A stretch of 64,000 nt of DNA from NCBI RefSeq assembly GCF_018362975.1, contig NZ_CP074371.1, positions 1,488,001 through 1,552,000 on the forward strand, given 5' to 3'. The number at the start of each line of letters is the position of its first letter. The stretch's first letter is position 1. The notes below the pieces were generated by a model, which saw only the letters and a list, made by a program, of their open reading frames with translations, ran no database searches and was not told the origin of the DNA. Positions 17,429 to 27,312 of the stretch are shown here, in pieces. The position numbers were made by a program, and so were the translations under genes. The DNA comes from Nocardia tengchongensis. GTDB taxonomy: Bacteria; Actinomycetota; Actinomycetes; Mycobacteriales; Mycobacteriaceae.

Positions 17429-19364
17429 TCAGACACGCACCATCAGGGTGAACGGTCCGATGTCGGTGATCCGGTAGTGCCCGGCATCGAAGAGCGCCTT
17501 GGGGAAGGTCACCGTGATGCGCTTCACATTCGGATCGTTCGGGTAGACGTCCTGCGACAGCCGCAGCGTGTAGTCGTCGCCGGAACGCCGGAACAGGAAG
17601 GCATCCGGTGCGCGCCAACGGCAGTGCTCGAGCGCGTCGGTCAACTCCTGCGGCGTCTTCAGGGTGCTCCAGCGCTGGATCTCGGCGGTCCGCGCGCGCG
17701 AAGTCGGCCAGCGGGTTCGCGTAATGCGAAGTGAGAGCCTGGAATCCGTAGTACGGGTAGATCGCCAGGAAGCTGGTGTCCGCGGTCAGCACCACACTGC
17801 CGTCGCGCGGCCGCCCGGTCTGCTCCAGCAGCTTCGCGTCGATCTCGCGGTAGTACGAGACCGCCGACGGAGCCCGCTGGTCCGCTCGATCCCCATTGCC
17901 GTCGGTATCGGTATAGGCCGTGGTGATCTCGGTGGCCAGCACCGTCGGAATGCCCTGGCTGAATCCGATCGCCCCGGCCAGCGCCACCGCGGCCGCCGCG
18001 ATCCGGAACCGGCTCGGTTCGTTCAAGGCCTGGTAGACGGCCCGCGCGCCTTCCGCGAAGCCGAAGACACCCGCCGCGGCCAGCAGCGCGAGCAACGGCG
18101 ATTCGAGCCGGAATGACAGCAGCGTGGTGCCGGCCGCCGTCGCGGCCATGGACAGCAGGCACCACAGGTAGATCGCGACGACCCCGATGCCGAGCGCCTG
18201 CGCGCGCCGTGAACTGCCCGCCCGCAGCACCAGCCAGATGGTTCCGACCAGGCAGAACACGCCCAGCAGATCGAAGTCGGTCATCGGCAGCGGCAGCCGC
18301 GAACCGGTCTCCGGCAGGTAGTGGAAGGCCGAGCCGGAGCCGAGAGATGCCTTGCCGGACAAGAACTTCAGCAGGAACGGCGTCCAGACGGCCAGTGCCA
18401 GCACACCCGCGAGGACACCCATTCCGATGAGCCGCACCAGGATCGGCCACACCGCGCGCCAGGTGTGCTGCGCTCGAACCGCGAGGGCCGCGGCGATCAC
18501 GGCCATCAGGCACACCGCGAAGACCGCGACACCGAAGTAGAGGCTGTAGAAAGTGGCTCCGAGTCCGAGGAACAGTCCGGTGCCCAGCACCGCACCCCAG
18601 CCGCCCGCGGTCGGGTCCGAATCGTCGCCGTCGGCCGCGGCGGGCCGATGCAAGGCGCCCCAGGCCAGCACCAGGGTCGGTCCCAGTAGCAGGGTGAGCA
18701 CCGCGCTGTACGCCTCGGGCGCGCCGTAGGCGAGCGTCACCGCCGTGGTCGCGGCCGCGACCGCCACCGCCCAATCGGCCCGAATCAGCTTGGACCACAG
18801 CACCAGAGCGACGACCGCCGCCACCGCCAGGCCCAGGATCGCGAACGGTTTGAACGCCTCCCACCCGGCCATCCCGGTCAGGCTCGCGAACCGGCCGCCG
18901 AGCCAGAACCAGCCCGCGGGGTAGAACGGCGGCAGCTCGGCGTAGTTCATATCGTGCAGCGCGGCGCTGTCGGTCAGCCGCGTCAGATACTGCGTCCGGA
19001 ACTCCTGGTCCACGGACATCCCGAACAGGTACAGCTTCGTCGCGGCCAGCGGCATCCCCAGCGTGACCGTCACGAACGCCGAAAGCCCACCCCAGGACAG
19101 CAGTTTCGCCGCCCACCCCCACTTGCGCAGCCGCAGCAGCACCACGGCCGCCACCAGCATGGCCAGTGCGGCCACCTGTCCCACGGTGGTGAGCGCCCGG
19201 GTGACGTTGGACGAGTTGAACGCCGGCCAGTGCACGACCGAGAACGCCGCGAGTCCGACGGCGGCCACCACGGCCGCCACCACGGCGGCGAGCGCGGCCT
19301 CACCGGCAGCTCCGCCGGCCTGCCGCGCCAGCAGCCCCATCCGTCCGCTCGCTCGCTCGCTCAT
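17429..19364 (-). CDS. aftA: Galactan 5-O-arabinofuranosyltransferase AftA (frameshifted)
   Basis: A GT-C enzyme that adds the first arabinose to galactan from decaprenyl-phosphoryl-arabinose. ~645 aa when repaired: an N-terminal helix, ~11 TM segments (SVDQEFRTQYLTR in the first outer loop) and a soluble C-terminal domain. The main frame is good down to about 17700 (TSHYANPLADFA) and then turns to nonsense. The true C-terminus (EHCRWRAPDAFLFRR through IGPFTLMVRV) lies in another frame ending at 17429. The break is at a CGCGCGCGCG run (17691-17700). As aftA is essential in mycobacteria, a sequencing slip is likelier than a pseudogene. The ATG at 19364 has GAAGG upstream. It is 162 bp downstream of dprE2, beyond a terminator. 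Confidence 0.85.
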
Positions 19365-19474
19365 CCGCACCCAGCCTTCGCATTCGTGTCCAGGACCGCC
19401 GGTCAGCCTAACCAGTGCCGGGTTCGGGGACGCGCCGCCGGGGCCGACCCGCCGGAAACGCCGAACGCCGGAAA

Positions 19475-19517
19475 CGAGAAAACGCCGCACCCGGCAACCG
19501 GGTGCGGCGTTTTCTCG
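19475..19517. terminator. Very strong terminator after dprE2
   Basis: A perfect 20-bp stem with a CAA loop; the arms end in AAAA/TTTT so each strand has a short U-run. It lies 10 bp after the dprE2 stop and 110 bp before aftA. It should largely separate dprE1-dprE2 transcription from aftA. Confidence 0.8.
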
Positions 19518-19526
19518 CGCAGCCGC

Positions 19527-20288
19527 CTAGATGGGCAGCTTGCGGAAGATCGGGCGCGGAACGTGGCGCAGGATCATCATGACGTACCGGAAAGTGCCCG
19601 GGGCCCAGACGATTTCCTTGCCCTTCTCGGAGGCGGCGACCGCGAGCAGGGCCACATCCTCCTTGTTCACGGTGAGGCCGTTCTCCTTGGCGTGCGCAGA
19701 GAGCTTGGTGCGCACCATGCCGGGGCGGATGACCGTGACGCGCGGGCCGAACGGGGCGATCGCCTCGCCGAGACCCAGGTAGAAGCCGTCCAGGCCGGCC
19801 TTGGTGGAGCCGTAGACGAAGTTGAAGCGGCGCACCCGCTCACCGGCGACCGAGGACATGGCCAGGATGCGGCCGAAGCCCTGCGCCTTCATCTTCTCGC
19901 CGAGCAGCACACCGACGGAAACCGCGGCGGTGTAGTTGATCTCGGCCATCATGACGGCCTTGCGCTGGTCCTGCCAGAAGATCTCGCCGTCGCCGTCGAT
20001 GCCGAACGCGACGATGGCCACGTCGACGTCGTTCTCGGCCCACGCGGCGTCGATCACGGCCGGGTGGCTGCCGGTGTCGAGCGCGTCGAAGTCGATGACC
20101 TGGACCTCGGAAGCCCCGGCCGCCTTCATCTGCGACACGGCGTCCTCACGCAGCGGATCGCCCGGCAGGGCGGCCAGGATGATGCGCGCGGGACCCTTCT
20201 TCAGGTACTCGGCGCAGATCGCCAAGCCGATCTCCGAGGTGCCGCCCAGCAGCAGAATGGATTGCGGGTTCCCTACCGCATTGATCAC
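19527..20288 (-). CDS. dprE2: Decaprenylphosphoryl-2-keto-ribose reductase DprE2
   Basis: 253 aa, matching the ~254 aa of mycobacterial DprE2. A short-chain dehydrogenase with the NAD(P) motif GGTSEIG near the N-terminus and the YGSTK catalytic Tyr-Lys ([10 protein letters not shown]). With DprE1 it epimerises decaprenyl-phosphoryl-ribose to arabinose, the only arabinan donor. The GTG start at 20288 overlaps the dprE1 stop (GTGA), indicating translational coupling. The frame is open further upstream, but that is dprE1 coding sequence read out of frame. Confidence 0.93.
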   Translation of the reverse strand: MINAVGNPQSILLLGGTSEIGLAICAEYLKKGPARIILAALPGDPLREDAVSQMKAAGASEVQVIDFDALDTGSHPAVIDAAWAENDVDVAIVAFGIDGDGEIFWQDQRKAVMMAEINYTAAVSVGVLLGEKMKAQGFGRILAMSSVAGERVRRFNFVYGSTKAGLDGFYLGLGEAIAPFGPRVTVIRPGMVRTKLSAHAKENGLTVNKEDVALLAVAASEKGKEIVWAPGTFRYVMMILRHVPRPIFRKLPI

Positions 20289-21844
20289 TGAAGCTCCAGC
20301 CTTCTCGCCATATCGGACATGAAAACGCCTGTGGGGTCGACGCTTCGGCGGATCTTGATCCACTCGTCGATCCGGGGGTACATCTTGTGGAAGGTTTCCG
20401 CGTCGGTGCGCGAATCCTTGGCAGTGTAGAGGCGACCGCCGAATTCCAGGACGCGCCGGTCCAGTTCGCGCACGAAGTCGTTGAGACCCGGGCGGACCGG
20501 GAAGTCGACGCAGATGTTCCAGCCCTCCATGGGGAAGCTCAGCGGCGCCGGGTTGCCCGGACCGAAGAACTTCAGCACATTGAGCGCCGAGTGGTGACCC
20601 GACCGCTGGATATCCGCGATGATCTTGGTGAATTCGTCCAGCGCCTCGGGCGGCAGCACGAATTGGTACTGGATGAACCCGGCCGAGCCATAGGCCCGAT
20701 TCCACTCCGAGACCACGTCGAGCAGGTGGTAGAACTGCGTCAAGTTCATGATCTTGCCGCTGTAATTGCCGCCGAGCGCGTAATACGCCTCGCCGACCAT
20801 GCCCAGCGTGAACTTGTTGGCCGCGAAGCTCGGGAAGATATCCGGCACGGTCAGCAGATTCGGCGCATCGAACTTCAGCGGATTCTTACGCAGCTTCTTC
20901 GGCAGCTCGTCGATCTTCGCCAGCCGGCCGCGAGACACATTGGCGCGACCCAGCTTCGGCGGCGCGCTGATCGCGTCGAACCAGGTGGAGGAGTAGGTGT
21001 AGTTCTCCTCGGACCCGTCCGAGTGCACCCGGATGGTCTCTTCCAGGCTGGTGGTCTTGATGCCGTCGGAGATGAAGTAGGCCGTCTCGGTCGGCGTCAT
21101 CTCGATGGTGGCGCGCAGCACGATGCCGGTCAGGCCGTTGCCGCCGACGGTGGCCCAGAACAGCTTGGCGTTCTTCTTCGGCCCGATGGTCTGCACCTTG
21201 CCGTCGGCGGTGAGCAGATCGATGGACCGCACGTGATTGCCGAAGCTGCCCGCGCTGTGGTGGTTCTTGCCGTGGATGTCGGAGCCGATGGCGCCGCCGA
21301 CGGTGACCTGCCGGGTGCCCGGAAGCACCGGAACCCACAGGCCGAACGGCAGCGCCGCCTTCATCAGCTGGTCGAGGCTGACGCCCGCGTCCACGTCCAC
21401 CAGCCGGGAGTCCCGGTCGATGCGGTGGATGCGGTTGAGCGCGGTCATGTCGACGACCAGGCCGCCGGCGTTCTGCGCGTGATCGCCGTAGGAGCGGCCG
21501 AGGCCGCGGGCGATGACGCCGCGACGCAGGTGCGCGGGCTTGGCGTCGTTGTCCTCCGCGACCATGGCGACCGCCTTGGCGATCAGCTCGGGGTCACTGG
21601 TGGAGAGCACTTCCGACGTGGTGGCCGCGGTGCGACCCCAACCGGTCAAGCGCCGAGTCTGCGTCGGCAGGTCAAAAGAACCCTGCTGTGACACGGTGCC
21701 CTCTTTTTCTTTGCCGACTACGGGGCTCTCACCGTTCGAGCTGGGCTCGGCGGCGGCCTCGGTAGTGGTCTGAGCTTTCGTGGACATCGGCATAGAGGCT
21801 ACAGGCATAACCGTTCCGAGGCTTGTGTCCAATGTCGCGGGCAT
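20285..21844 (-). CDS. dprE1: Decaprenylphosphoryl-beta-D-ribose oxidase DprE1
   Basis: An FAD-dependent VAO-family oxidase. FAD-binding motifs include [22 protein letters not shown] and [13 protein letters not shown]; the substrate domain holds NICVDFP and [10 protein letters not shown]. The Cys equivalent to M. tuberculosis Cys387 is present (Cys445 from the first ATG; codon 20510-20512). It is 519 aa from 21844 against ~461 in M. tuberculosis; the extra ~55 N-terminal residues are low-complexity. Starts at 21808 or 21787 are possible. Operon with dprE2 by 4-bp overlap, divergent from the gtrA gene with almost no spacer. Confidence 0.93.
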   Translation of the reverse strand: MPATLDTSLGTVMPVASMPMSTKAQTTTEAAAEPSSNGESPVVGKEKEGTVSQQGSFDLPTQTRRLTGWGRTAATTSEVLSTSDPELIAKAVAMVAEDNDAKPAHLRRGVIARGLGRSYGDHAQNAGGLVVDMTALNRIHRIDRDSRLVDVDAGVSLDQLMKAALPFGLWVPVLPGTRQVTVGGAIGSDIHGKNHHSAGSFGNHVRSIDLLTADGKVQTIGPKKNAKLFWATVGGNGLTGIVLRATIEMTPTETAYFISDGIKTTSLEETIRVHSDGSEENYTYSSTWFDAISAPPKLGRANVSRGRLAKIDELPKKLRKNPLKFDAPNLLTVPDIFPSFAANKFTLGMVGEAYYALGGNYSGKIMNLTQFYHLLDVVSEWNRAYGSAGFIQYQFVLPPEALDEFTKIIADIQRSGHHSALNVLKFFGPGNPAPLSFPMEGWNICVDFPVRPGLNDFVRELDRRVLEFGGRLYTAKDSRTDAETFHKMYPRIDEWIKIRRSVDPTGVFMSDMARRLELQ

Positions 21845-21858
21845 TACTCTTCTGCGTT

Positions 21859-22314
21859 GTGACCGCGGAACCCCATCTGCCCCTCCCGCCCGAGCTGCCC
21901 TTGGTTGATGAACCGGGCGGTACGGACGTTGATCTCAAGACGCAGATCATCCGTTTCCTGGCGACGGGCATCTTCTCCGCGGTCGTGGACTTCGGGCTGT
22001 ACACCCTGCTTTTCAAGGTGGCCGGCCTGCCGCTGCCGGTGGCCAAGTCGATCAGCTTCATCGCGGGCACCACCACCGCGTACCTGATCAACCGCCGCTG
22101 GACCTTCCAGGCCGAACCCAACCGCAAGCGGTTCCTGGCGGTGATCGCGCTGTACGCGTTGACCTTCGCCCTGCAGGTCGGGATCAACCAGCTCTGCTAC
22201 TACGCGCTGCCCGATGCGTGGTGGCGGATGGCCCTGGCTTTCTGTGTCGCGCAGGGCACCGCCACCGTGATCAACTTCATCGTGCAGCGCGCGGTGATCT
22301 TCAAGATCAACTAG
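21859..22314 (+). CDS. GtrA-family membrane protein (Rv3789-like)
   Basis: 151 aa from the GTG at 21859, with four TM segments. Signatures [16 protein letters not shown] ([16 protein letters not shown]) and [16 protein letters not shown] match the mycobacterial Rv3789 protein encoded beside dprE1. GtrA proteins move or organise polyprenyl-phosphate sugars; the mycobacterial homologue has been linked to decaprenyl-phosphoryl-arabinose handling and AftA. Here it is divergent from dprE1, so the two promoters overlap the 5' ends of the genes. Convergent with the next gene (11-bp gap). Confidence 0.88.
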   Translation: MTAEPHLPLPPELPLVDEPGGTDVDLKTQIIRFLATGIFSAVVDFGLYTLLFKVAGLPLPVAKSISFIAGTTTAYLINRRWTFQAEPNRKRFLAVIALYALTFALQVGINQLCYYALPDAWWRMALAFCVAQGTATVINFIVQRAVIFKIN

Positions 22315-22325
22315 CTGATCGCGGA

Positions 22326-22944
22326 TCAGGACTCGACGAGGGCGCTGGTCTCTTCCTTGGCCCGGAAGTAGTCGCCGCCCTTGGCGCGCATATTGTCGGT
22401 GCCCCACTGCCGGGCCTCGCGCTGTGCGGGGACCAGGTGCGGGATGTGCTTGCGACAGTGGATGTAGGCCTCCACCACATCGACCACCACCCCAGCGCTC
22501 CGGGACGCGGCCGCGGGTTTCGGCGGGCAGATCGGGGACGCAGCGGCGCATGAGCGCGTCGTCCACGATGCGGGCGGTGCCGTTGATGTGCAGGCCGATC
22601 AGGTCCTGCACGAAATCGATCATGAGAATGCCGACGTGCGGATTCTCGAGCACATTGCCGAGGCTGGCCATCACTCCGTTACCGCGGTATTCCGGGTAGG
22701 CGACGGTGCGGTCGTCGATCACGTGCAGGAAGCCGGGATTGCCGGCGCGGAAACTGGCGTCGCATTCGCCGTGCTTGTCGGCGGTCGCGATGAAGGCCAT
22801 ATCCATCCGGCCGATGAAGTCGATCATGTGGGTATTGAGCCGATCCCGCACTTGATCGGAGTAGAAGCGCTGTGCCCGATCCTCGGTACCGTATCGCTCC
22901 TGCAGTTCCCGCTCGCCGTCGCTGCCGTTTCTGATACCGGGCAT
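22326..22944 (-). CDS. Pyridoxamine 5'-phosphate oxidase-family protein (frameshifted)
   Basis: A ~205-aa split-barrel flavin/F420-type protein (MDMAFIATADKHGECDASFRAG; VAYPEYRGNGVMASLGN; GILMIDFVQDLIGLHING). The ATG at 22944 follows AAAGGGG. Near 22500 the frame breaks; removing one base lets it continue as AGVVVDVVEAYIHCRKH to a natural end ALVES at 22326. Likely a sequencing insertion. Family members bind FMN, F420 or haem and often act in redox or stress protection; the substrate here is unknown. A DosR-like palindrome lies ~200 bp upstream. Confidence 0.75.
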
Positions 22945-23141
22945 CGTGCGACCCCTTTGGTAGCTGAAATACCGGATGGAAGAGGCTCGGCCACGAACTA
23001 CGGCCATCCGAAATCCTATACGGTTTAACTATTTTCGTCTGGCGAATGCGTGAACCGGCATATCTGCCCTGGTGGGCCCGTTTCGACTGATACCGGACAA
23101 ACCTTCCCGTTGCGAGGATCCTCCCGAATGAAAGTGCTCAC

Positions 23142-23159
23142 AAGGGACCTTCGTCCCTT
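23142..23159. promoter_or_regulatory. DosR/DevR-like palindrome
   Basis: AAGGGAC-CTTC-GTCCCTT: 7-bp perfect arms. The core GGGAC-N4-GTCCC fits the DosR-box core GGGACT..AGTCCC, with the inner T/A replaced by C. It lies 198 bp upstream of the PPOX-family start. Binding is inferred. Confidence 0.4.
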
Positions 23160-23302
23160 AGCTATGGGGATGCTGACGCCCGATTCGGGGTGTAGGCACG
23201 CGAGATCCCCAGGGGGCGCGGAGATTTCGCATACCTGTTTTGTCCATTTTGCAGAGTTTCGCGCCGGGCCTGACGGCTTTCATCCCCCTAGGTGGCGCCG
23301 AT

Positions 23303-23346
23303 CTTCGGTACTCGAAACATAAATACCGAAGGGTCTTTTCGAAGAC
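23303..23346 (-). terminator. Paired hairpins after the oxidoreductase gene
   Basis: Stem CTTCGGTA/TACCGAAG (23303-23331) and stem GTCTT-TTCG-AAGAC (23333-23346) stand just past the stop at 23357, in the right place to end that minus-strand transcript. Confidence 0.45.
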
Positions 23347-23356
23347 ATGGCCGAAT

Positions 23357-25624
23357 TCAGGCCCGGGTCAGGATCACCGGCACCCCGTTGAACACCGCGT
23401 TCCCCGACGGGACATCCACCAGCGAATCATCGGTCAGCACATTGGCGTTCACCCCGGCATGCGCCCGCGCCACCGCCTGCGCGCTGTCCTCGTGTCCCCA
23501 GCCGTGTGGCAGGCTCACCACCCCCGGCATGATGTCCTCGGTCAGCTCCAGCTCCACCGTCACCGCGCCCGCCGCCGACTTCACCACGGCCTGCCCGTTC
23601 AACCCCAGCCGCGCCACATCCTCGGGATTGATGTGCAGCGTGCAGCGATTCGAGCCGCCCACCAGCGGCCGCACATTGTGCAGCCAGCTGTTGTTGGACC
23701 GCAGCTGCCGCCGGCCCACCAGCACCATCTCCGGCTGCCGGTCACCCGAACGCGCCCGCAGCCGCGCGACATCCGCGAGCAGCTCCGTCGGCGCGAGCTC
23801 CACCTTCCGGGACGCGGTCCGCAGCACCCGCGGCAGCCGGGGTCGCAGCGGGCCCAGATCGATGCCGTGCGGATTGTCCAGCAGTACTTGCAGATTCAAC
23901 CGGCCCGCCCAGTCCTCGGCGGCCGCGTCACCGCCGGCCCCGGCGGGATCGCCCGAACCCGGATGCACCGCAGGGGCGTTCGCCTCGGCCGCCCACTCGC
24001 CGAACGGGCCCAGCCGCAGCATCAGGTCCAGCCGCTGCTCGGTGGTGTTCGCGCCGCGCAGCTCCGCGCGCCGATCCGCCATCCCGGCCTTGTGCAGGGT
24101 CCCGGCGATGACGATCTCGTCGACCACGGTGAGCGGATCCAGCCCGGGCTGCGGCTCCTGACCGGACACCGCCAGCGCCAGCCGGGCCAGCACCTCCGCC
24201 TCGGACAGCTCGTGCTCGCCCAGCGGCGCCGCCGGCGGCGAGTAGCGGGCGTAGTCGCGCACCGCGAAGTTGAGCAGCGCGAAGTCGTAGTGCGGCGACT
24301 GCACGACCCGCGGAGGCGGCAGAATCACGTCCGCGTGCCGGGTGGTCTCGTTGAGGTAGCGATCGACGCTCACCATGAACTCCAGGGCCCCGAAAGCGGC
24401 ATCCAGGCGCGCGCTGCCGGGCGCCGAGAGCACCGGATTGCCGGCCACGGTCACCATGGCCCGGATCCGGCCTTCGCCGGGCGTCAGGATCTCGTCGGCC
24501 AGCGTAGCGACCGGCAGCTCACCCATCACCTCGGGCAGGCCGCGCACCCGGCTGCCCCAGCGTCCGGTCCGGAAGGGCCGCGAGCGCACGATGCCCAGCG
24601 CCGCGCCCGTCGCGAACATGGCCCCGCCGGGGGTGTCGAGATTGCCGGTCAGCACATTGACGACATCCACCAGCCACTGCGTCACCGTGCCGAATTCGGC
24701 CGTGCAGGTGCCGATCCGGGCATAGACGGCGGCCGTGCGGGCGGCGGCCAGTTCGCGCGCGAGGCGCACCACCGTCTCGGCCGCCACCCCGGTGCGCTCG
24801 GCGACCAGCTCCGGCGGGAAGTCGGCTGCGGCGGCGCGGATCTCGTCGAGCCCGTTTACCTCCACCCGGATGTCGGTCAGCGCTTCGGCGAACAGCGTGT
24901 GCACGATCCCGAACAGCAGATAGGCATCGCTGCCCGGCCGCACGAAGAGGTGCTCGTCGGCCAGCTTGGCGGTGCGGGTGCGGCGCGGGTCCACCACCAC
25001 GAAACGCCCGCCGCGCTGCCGCAGCGCTTTCAACCGGCCCGGGAAATCCGGTGCGGTACACAGGGACCCGTTGGATTCCAGCGGGTTCGCGCCCAGCATC
25101 AGCAGATAGTCGGTGCGGTCCAGGTCCGGCACGGCCACGGTGAGCGGATCGCCGAACATGAGCCCGCTCGACACCTGCTTGGGCATCTGATCGGCGGTGC
25201 TGGCGGAGAACAGGCTCCGGGTGCCCAGCGCCCGGATCAGCAGCGGCACGTACAGCGCCCCGGCCACCGTGTGCGCGTTGGGATTACCCAGGTACAGCCC
25301 CACGGACTGATTCCCGAAGGCGCCCGACACCTGCGGCAGCCGCCCCCGGATCACCCCGAACGCCTCGTCCCAGCTCGCCGCGCGCCAGGTATCGGTGGCC
25401 CGGTCGCGAATCATGGGCCCGGTCAGCCGGTCCGGATCGGCGTCCAGGTGTCCGAGGGTCGCGCCCTTGGGGCAGATGAAGCCCTTGCTGAAGGGATCGG
25501 CGTGATCACCGCGCACCGAGACGATGCGGTCGGCGCTGTCGAGGGTGAGTTCGAGGCCGCAGACCGCTTCGCAGAGCGGGCACGTGCGCAGGGCGGTCCG
25601 GTGGCTGTCCGTGACGTGGGTCAT
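23357..25624 (-). CDS. Molybdopterin-dependent oxidoreductase
   Basis: 755 aa from the ATG at 25624. DMSO-reductase/formate-dehydrogenase-type large subunit. The N-terminal [4Fe-4S] motif is C15-x2-C18-x3-C22-x28-C51 (CPLCEAVC, FICPKG). The molybdopterin guanine dinucleotide domains follow (YLGNPNAH, LMLGANPLESNGS), with the C-terminal dinucleotide-binding domain (RRQLRSNNSWLHN). No Tat signal, so probably cytoplasmic. It stands alone, with no electron-transfer or membrane subunit beside it. Similar stand-alone proteins in Nocardia and Rhodococcus have unknown substrates; calling it formate dehydrogenase would go too far. Confidence 0.88.
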   Translation of the reverse strand: MTHVTDSHRTALRTCPLCEAVCGLELTLDSADRIVSVRGDHADPFSKGFICPKGATLGHLDADPDRLTGPMIRDRATDTWRAASWDEAFGVIRGRLPQVSGAFGNQSVGLYLGNPNAHTVAGALYVPLLIRALGTRSLFSASTADQMPKQVSSGLMFGDPLTVAVPDLDRTDYLLMLGANPLESNGSLCTAPDFPGRLKALRQRGGRFVVVDPRRTRTAKLADEHLFVRPGSDAYLLFGIVHTLFAEALTDIRVEVNGLDEIRAAAADFPPELVAERTGVAAETVVRLARELAAARTAAVYARIGTCTAEFGTVTQWLVDVVNVLTGNLDTPGGAMFATGAALGIVRSRPFRTGRWGSRVRGLPEVMGELPVATLADEILTPGEGRIRAMVTVAGNPVLSAPGSARLDAAFGALEFMVSVDRYLNETTRHADVILPPPRVVQSPHYDFALLNFAVRDYARYSPPAAPLGEHELSEAEVLARLALAVSGQEPQPGLDPLTVVDEIVIAGTLHKAGMADRRAELRGANTTEQRLDLMLRLGPFGEWAAEANAPAVHPGSGDPAGAGGDAAAEDWAGRLNLQVLLDNPHGIDLGPLRPRLPRVLRTASRKVELAPTELLADVARLRARSGDRQPEMVLVGRRQLRSNNSWLHNVRPLVGGSNRCTLHINPEDVARLGLNGQAVVKSAAGAVTVELELTEDIMPGVVSLPHGWGHEDSAQAVARAHAGVNANVLTDDSLVDVPSGNAVFNGVPVILTRA

Positions 25625-25755
25625 ACCCAATGATCGCCCGGAGCCGGACGGTGTGAAACACCCGCGGAGAAGGAATTACGCGGGGGCGCAGGGGATCGCG
25701 GGAGCTGGGCTGATGTCCGTCATCTCTCAATTCGCAACGTTCGGGCCCGGATACG

Positions 25756-25795
25756 GCGAAACCCGCGAGCGCCGGGGAGCACTCGCGGGTTTCGC
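25756..25795. terminator. Strong 14-bp terminator hairpin
   Basis: Perfect 14-bp stem GCGAAACCCGCGAG with its complement and a 12-nt loop. It lies 20 bp after the stop of the minus-strand gene at 25815. Confidence 0.7.
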
Positions 25796-25814
25796 GTCGG
25801 AATTCGAGCCGGTG

Positions 25815-26294
25815 TCAGGAGGCGATACGAGCGGCCTGCGGCCGGGCTCCTTTGGCGGCGGCGCGGACGCCCGCGGCGATGGCGACCACCGGCGGGATCC
25901 AGCGGGACTCGTGCGGGGCGACGCCCCAGCAGGCCGCACCGGCGGACAGCTTGCTCGGCGGCAGCGGGATGCCCGCGCCGTCGGAGTAGACGACCACGCC
26001 GGACTCGCGCAGCGCCTCGATGGCACGCGCGGCCTTGGCCAGGCCGGTGACGAGGTGGATCTCGCGGCGCTCGGCGCCCGGGATCTCGATGACCGGGCCG
26101 GTCAGGTCGTTGGCCCGCAGGTACCGGCGCACGAAGGCGGCGGTGTCGCCGGTGACCTCGATGCCCGCGATGTTCTCGTCGGTGACCAGGCAGACGCCAT
26201 TGGCGGTTTCGGCGACCGTCCAGCCGCGCTGGATGTAGTCCTGCGCAGATTCCGCAACGGCTGACGAAAACGTCGTACGCACTGGTTTCTCCAT
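25815..26294 (-). CDS. Hypothetical protein, 159 aa
   Basis: Not confidently recognised. The ATG at 26294 follows GGGGA closely. The N-terminal half (SAQDYIQRGWTVAETANG, then acidic residues and IAGIEVTG) faintly recalls the N-terminus of primase/polymerase (prim-pol) domains. The C-terminal half contains a PP..L..G motif (GIPLPPSKLSAG) and ends Ala/Arg-rich. No signal peptide or TM helix. It is a single-gene unit: terminator downstream, palindromic promoter region upstream. The prim-pol resemblance is weak and needs a profile search. Confidence 0.6.
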   Translation of the reverse strand: MEKPVRTTFSSAVAESAQDYIQRGWTVAETANGVCLVTDENIAGIEVTGDTAAFVRRYLRANDLTGPVIEIPGAERREIHLVTGLAKAARAIEALRESGVVVYSDGAGIPLPPSKLSAGAACWGVAPHESRWIPPVVAIAAGVRAAAKGARPQAARIAS

Positions 26295-26631
26295 TCCCCG
26301 GTAGATCTAGTTCCTGCTCTGGGTGGCGTATCGGAGCGGGGGGTTGAGGGTGTTACACACCCTTTTTCGCCTCGAGTCCTTTTTTGTCGCAGAACATCCT
26401 GTGTCCGGTCCGCTCAGGCGCAGCGGGGACAGCGGCTCATCTGCGACACCCCGGAAGCCGACCGGCTCTGCCTGCGGCGACGCGTCAAGGGCGCTGTCGT
26501 CCGGTTCGGAGCCCATCGTCAGCCCTCCGGCGTGACGTGTTCTACAACACACTCTCTCGTCCTGCGCGCCCCCGGCGTTACCGGCGACACTGAATCGGCC
26601 GAACAGGTCTGCGGGAGAGGAGATCGTCGGC
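26295..26631. promoter_or_regulatory. Divergent intergenic region with two palindromes
   Basis: 337 bp between divergent genes. It contains GGGTGT-TAC-ACACCC (26348-26362) followed by TTTTT, and GTGTT-CTAC-AACAC (26537-26550). Each lies near one of the start codons, and they share GTGTT/ACAC half-sites. They could be operators for one regulator or, for the first, a weak terminator. No gene is seen here. Confidence 0.35.
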
Positions 26632-27204
26632 ATGGCCGATCAGTCGGGGGAATTGGAGCTCGAGGAGTTCGACGAACTCATCGAGGAAGGCCGCTGGGCC
26701 GCCTTCAAGGAGGCCGCCACCCGCCGCATGTCCCGGCGCCTGGCCGAGGACGGCGAGGTTGAGGAACCCGTCGAACCTTTCACCAGCCCAAGCGCTTTCG
26801 GCGCCTGGAGCGTGGATGCCGCCCGCGCCCTGCTGGACCTGCAGTTTCACCGCGCCGCCACGGCGACCCTGCTGCCGCTGGCGTATCTGCTGGGCCTGGC
26901 CGGCGCGGTCGCCATCCCGATCGTCGGAACCGTAGGTCTGTGGCGAGTTTCGGCCTGGCTGGGGATCGTGTTCGCGGTGGTGTTCGCGGTGCCCTTGGCC
27001 CTGGTGATCGCCGCGGTGGTGCGACTGCTGCTCGAATTCGTGCTCAACGCGTCCCGGCTGGCGGCTCGCGTCGCACACATTTCCGATATGGCCGACGATC
27101 TCTTCCAGGCGCTCTCGGACGTGGCGGAACCGGTCAATCAGCTGTCCAAAGATGTTCAGGCAGTGCAATTCTGGCGCTTCCGGCGGCGCTCTTCCCGGAA
27201 GTAG
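26632..27204 (+). CDS. DUF4282-like membrane protein
   Basis: 190 aa. The ATG at 26632 follows GAGAGGAG by 9 nt. An acidic N-terminus is followed by a conserved block starting LLDLQFHRAAT, two TM helices (about 82-103 and 107-132) and an RLLLEF motif, which fits DUF4282. The C-terminal helix (ISDMADDLFQALSDV) is amphipathic and may be a short coiled coil. Function unknown. It stands 108 bp before the XRE regulator and may be co-transcribed with it. Confidence 0.75.
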   Translation: MADQSGELELEEFDELIEEGRWAAFKEAATRRMSRRLAEDGEVEEPVEPFTSPSAFGAWSVDAARALLDLQFHRAATATLLPLAYLLGLAGAVAIPIVGTVGLWRVSAWLGIVFAVVFAVPLALVIAAVVRLLLEFVLNASRLAARVAHISDMADDLFQALSDVAEPVNQLSKDVQAVQFWRFRRRSSRK

Positions 27205-27312
27205 CCCGAGTAGCGGCCCGCTGTCGGGGCCCTCCGGAGCGTGCCCCGCGTCCATGGATCGCTGAGTTTTCCTGTGCAACAATGCGATCGCAACACCGTT
27301 ATAGGGGGACGA

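Larger units (their letters stand above)
22945..23356. other. 412-bp intergenic region
   Basis: No convincing gene. It holds the promoter of the PPOX-family gene (a TATAGG at 23015-23020 read on the minus strand is a possible -10), a DosR-like palindrome at 23142-23159, and two hairpins next to the stop of the oxidoreductase gene. Confidence 0.5.

Noticed and set aside
23240..25633. 797-aa frame antisense to the molybdopterin oxidoreductase
   Set aside because: Composition typical of a shadow frame; the minus-strand protein has all cofactor motifs.
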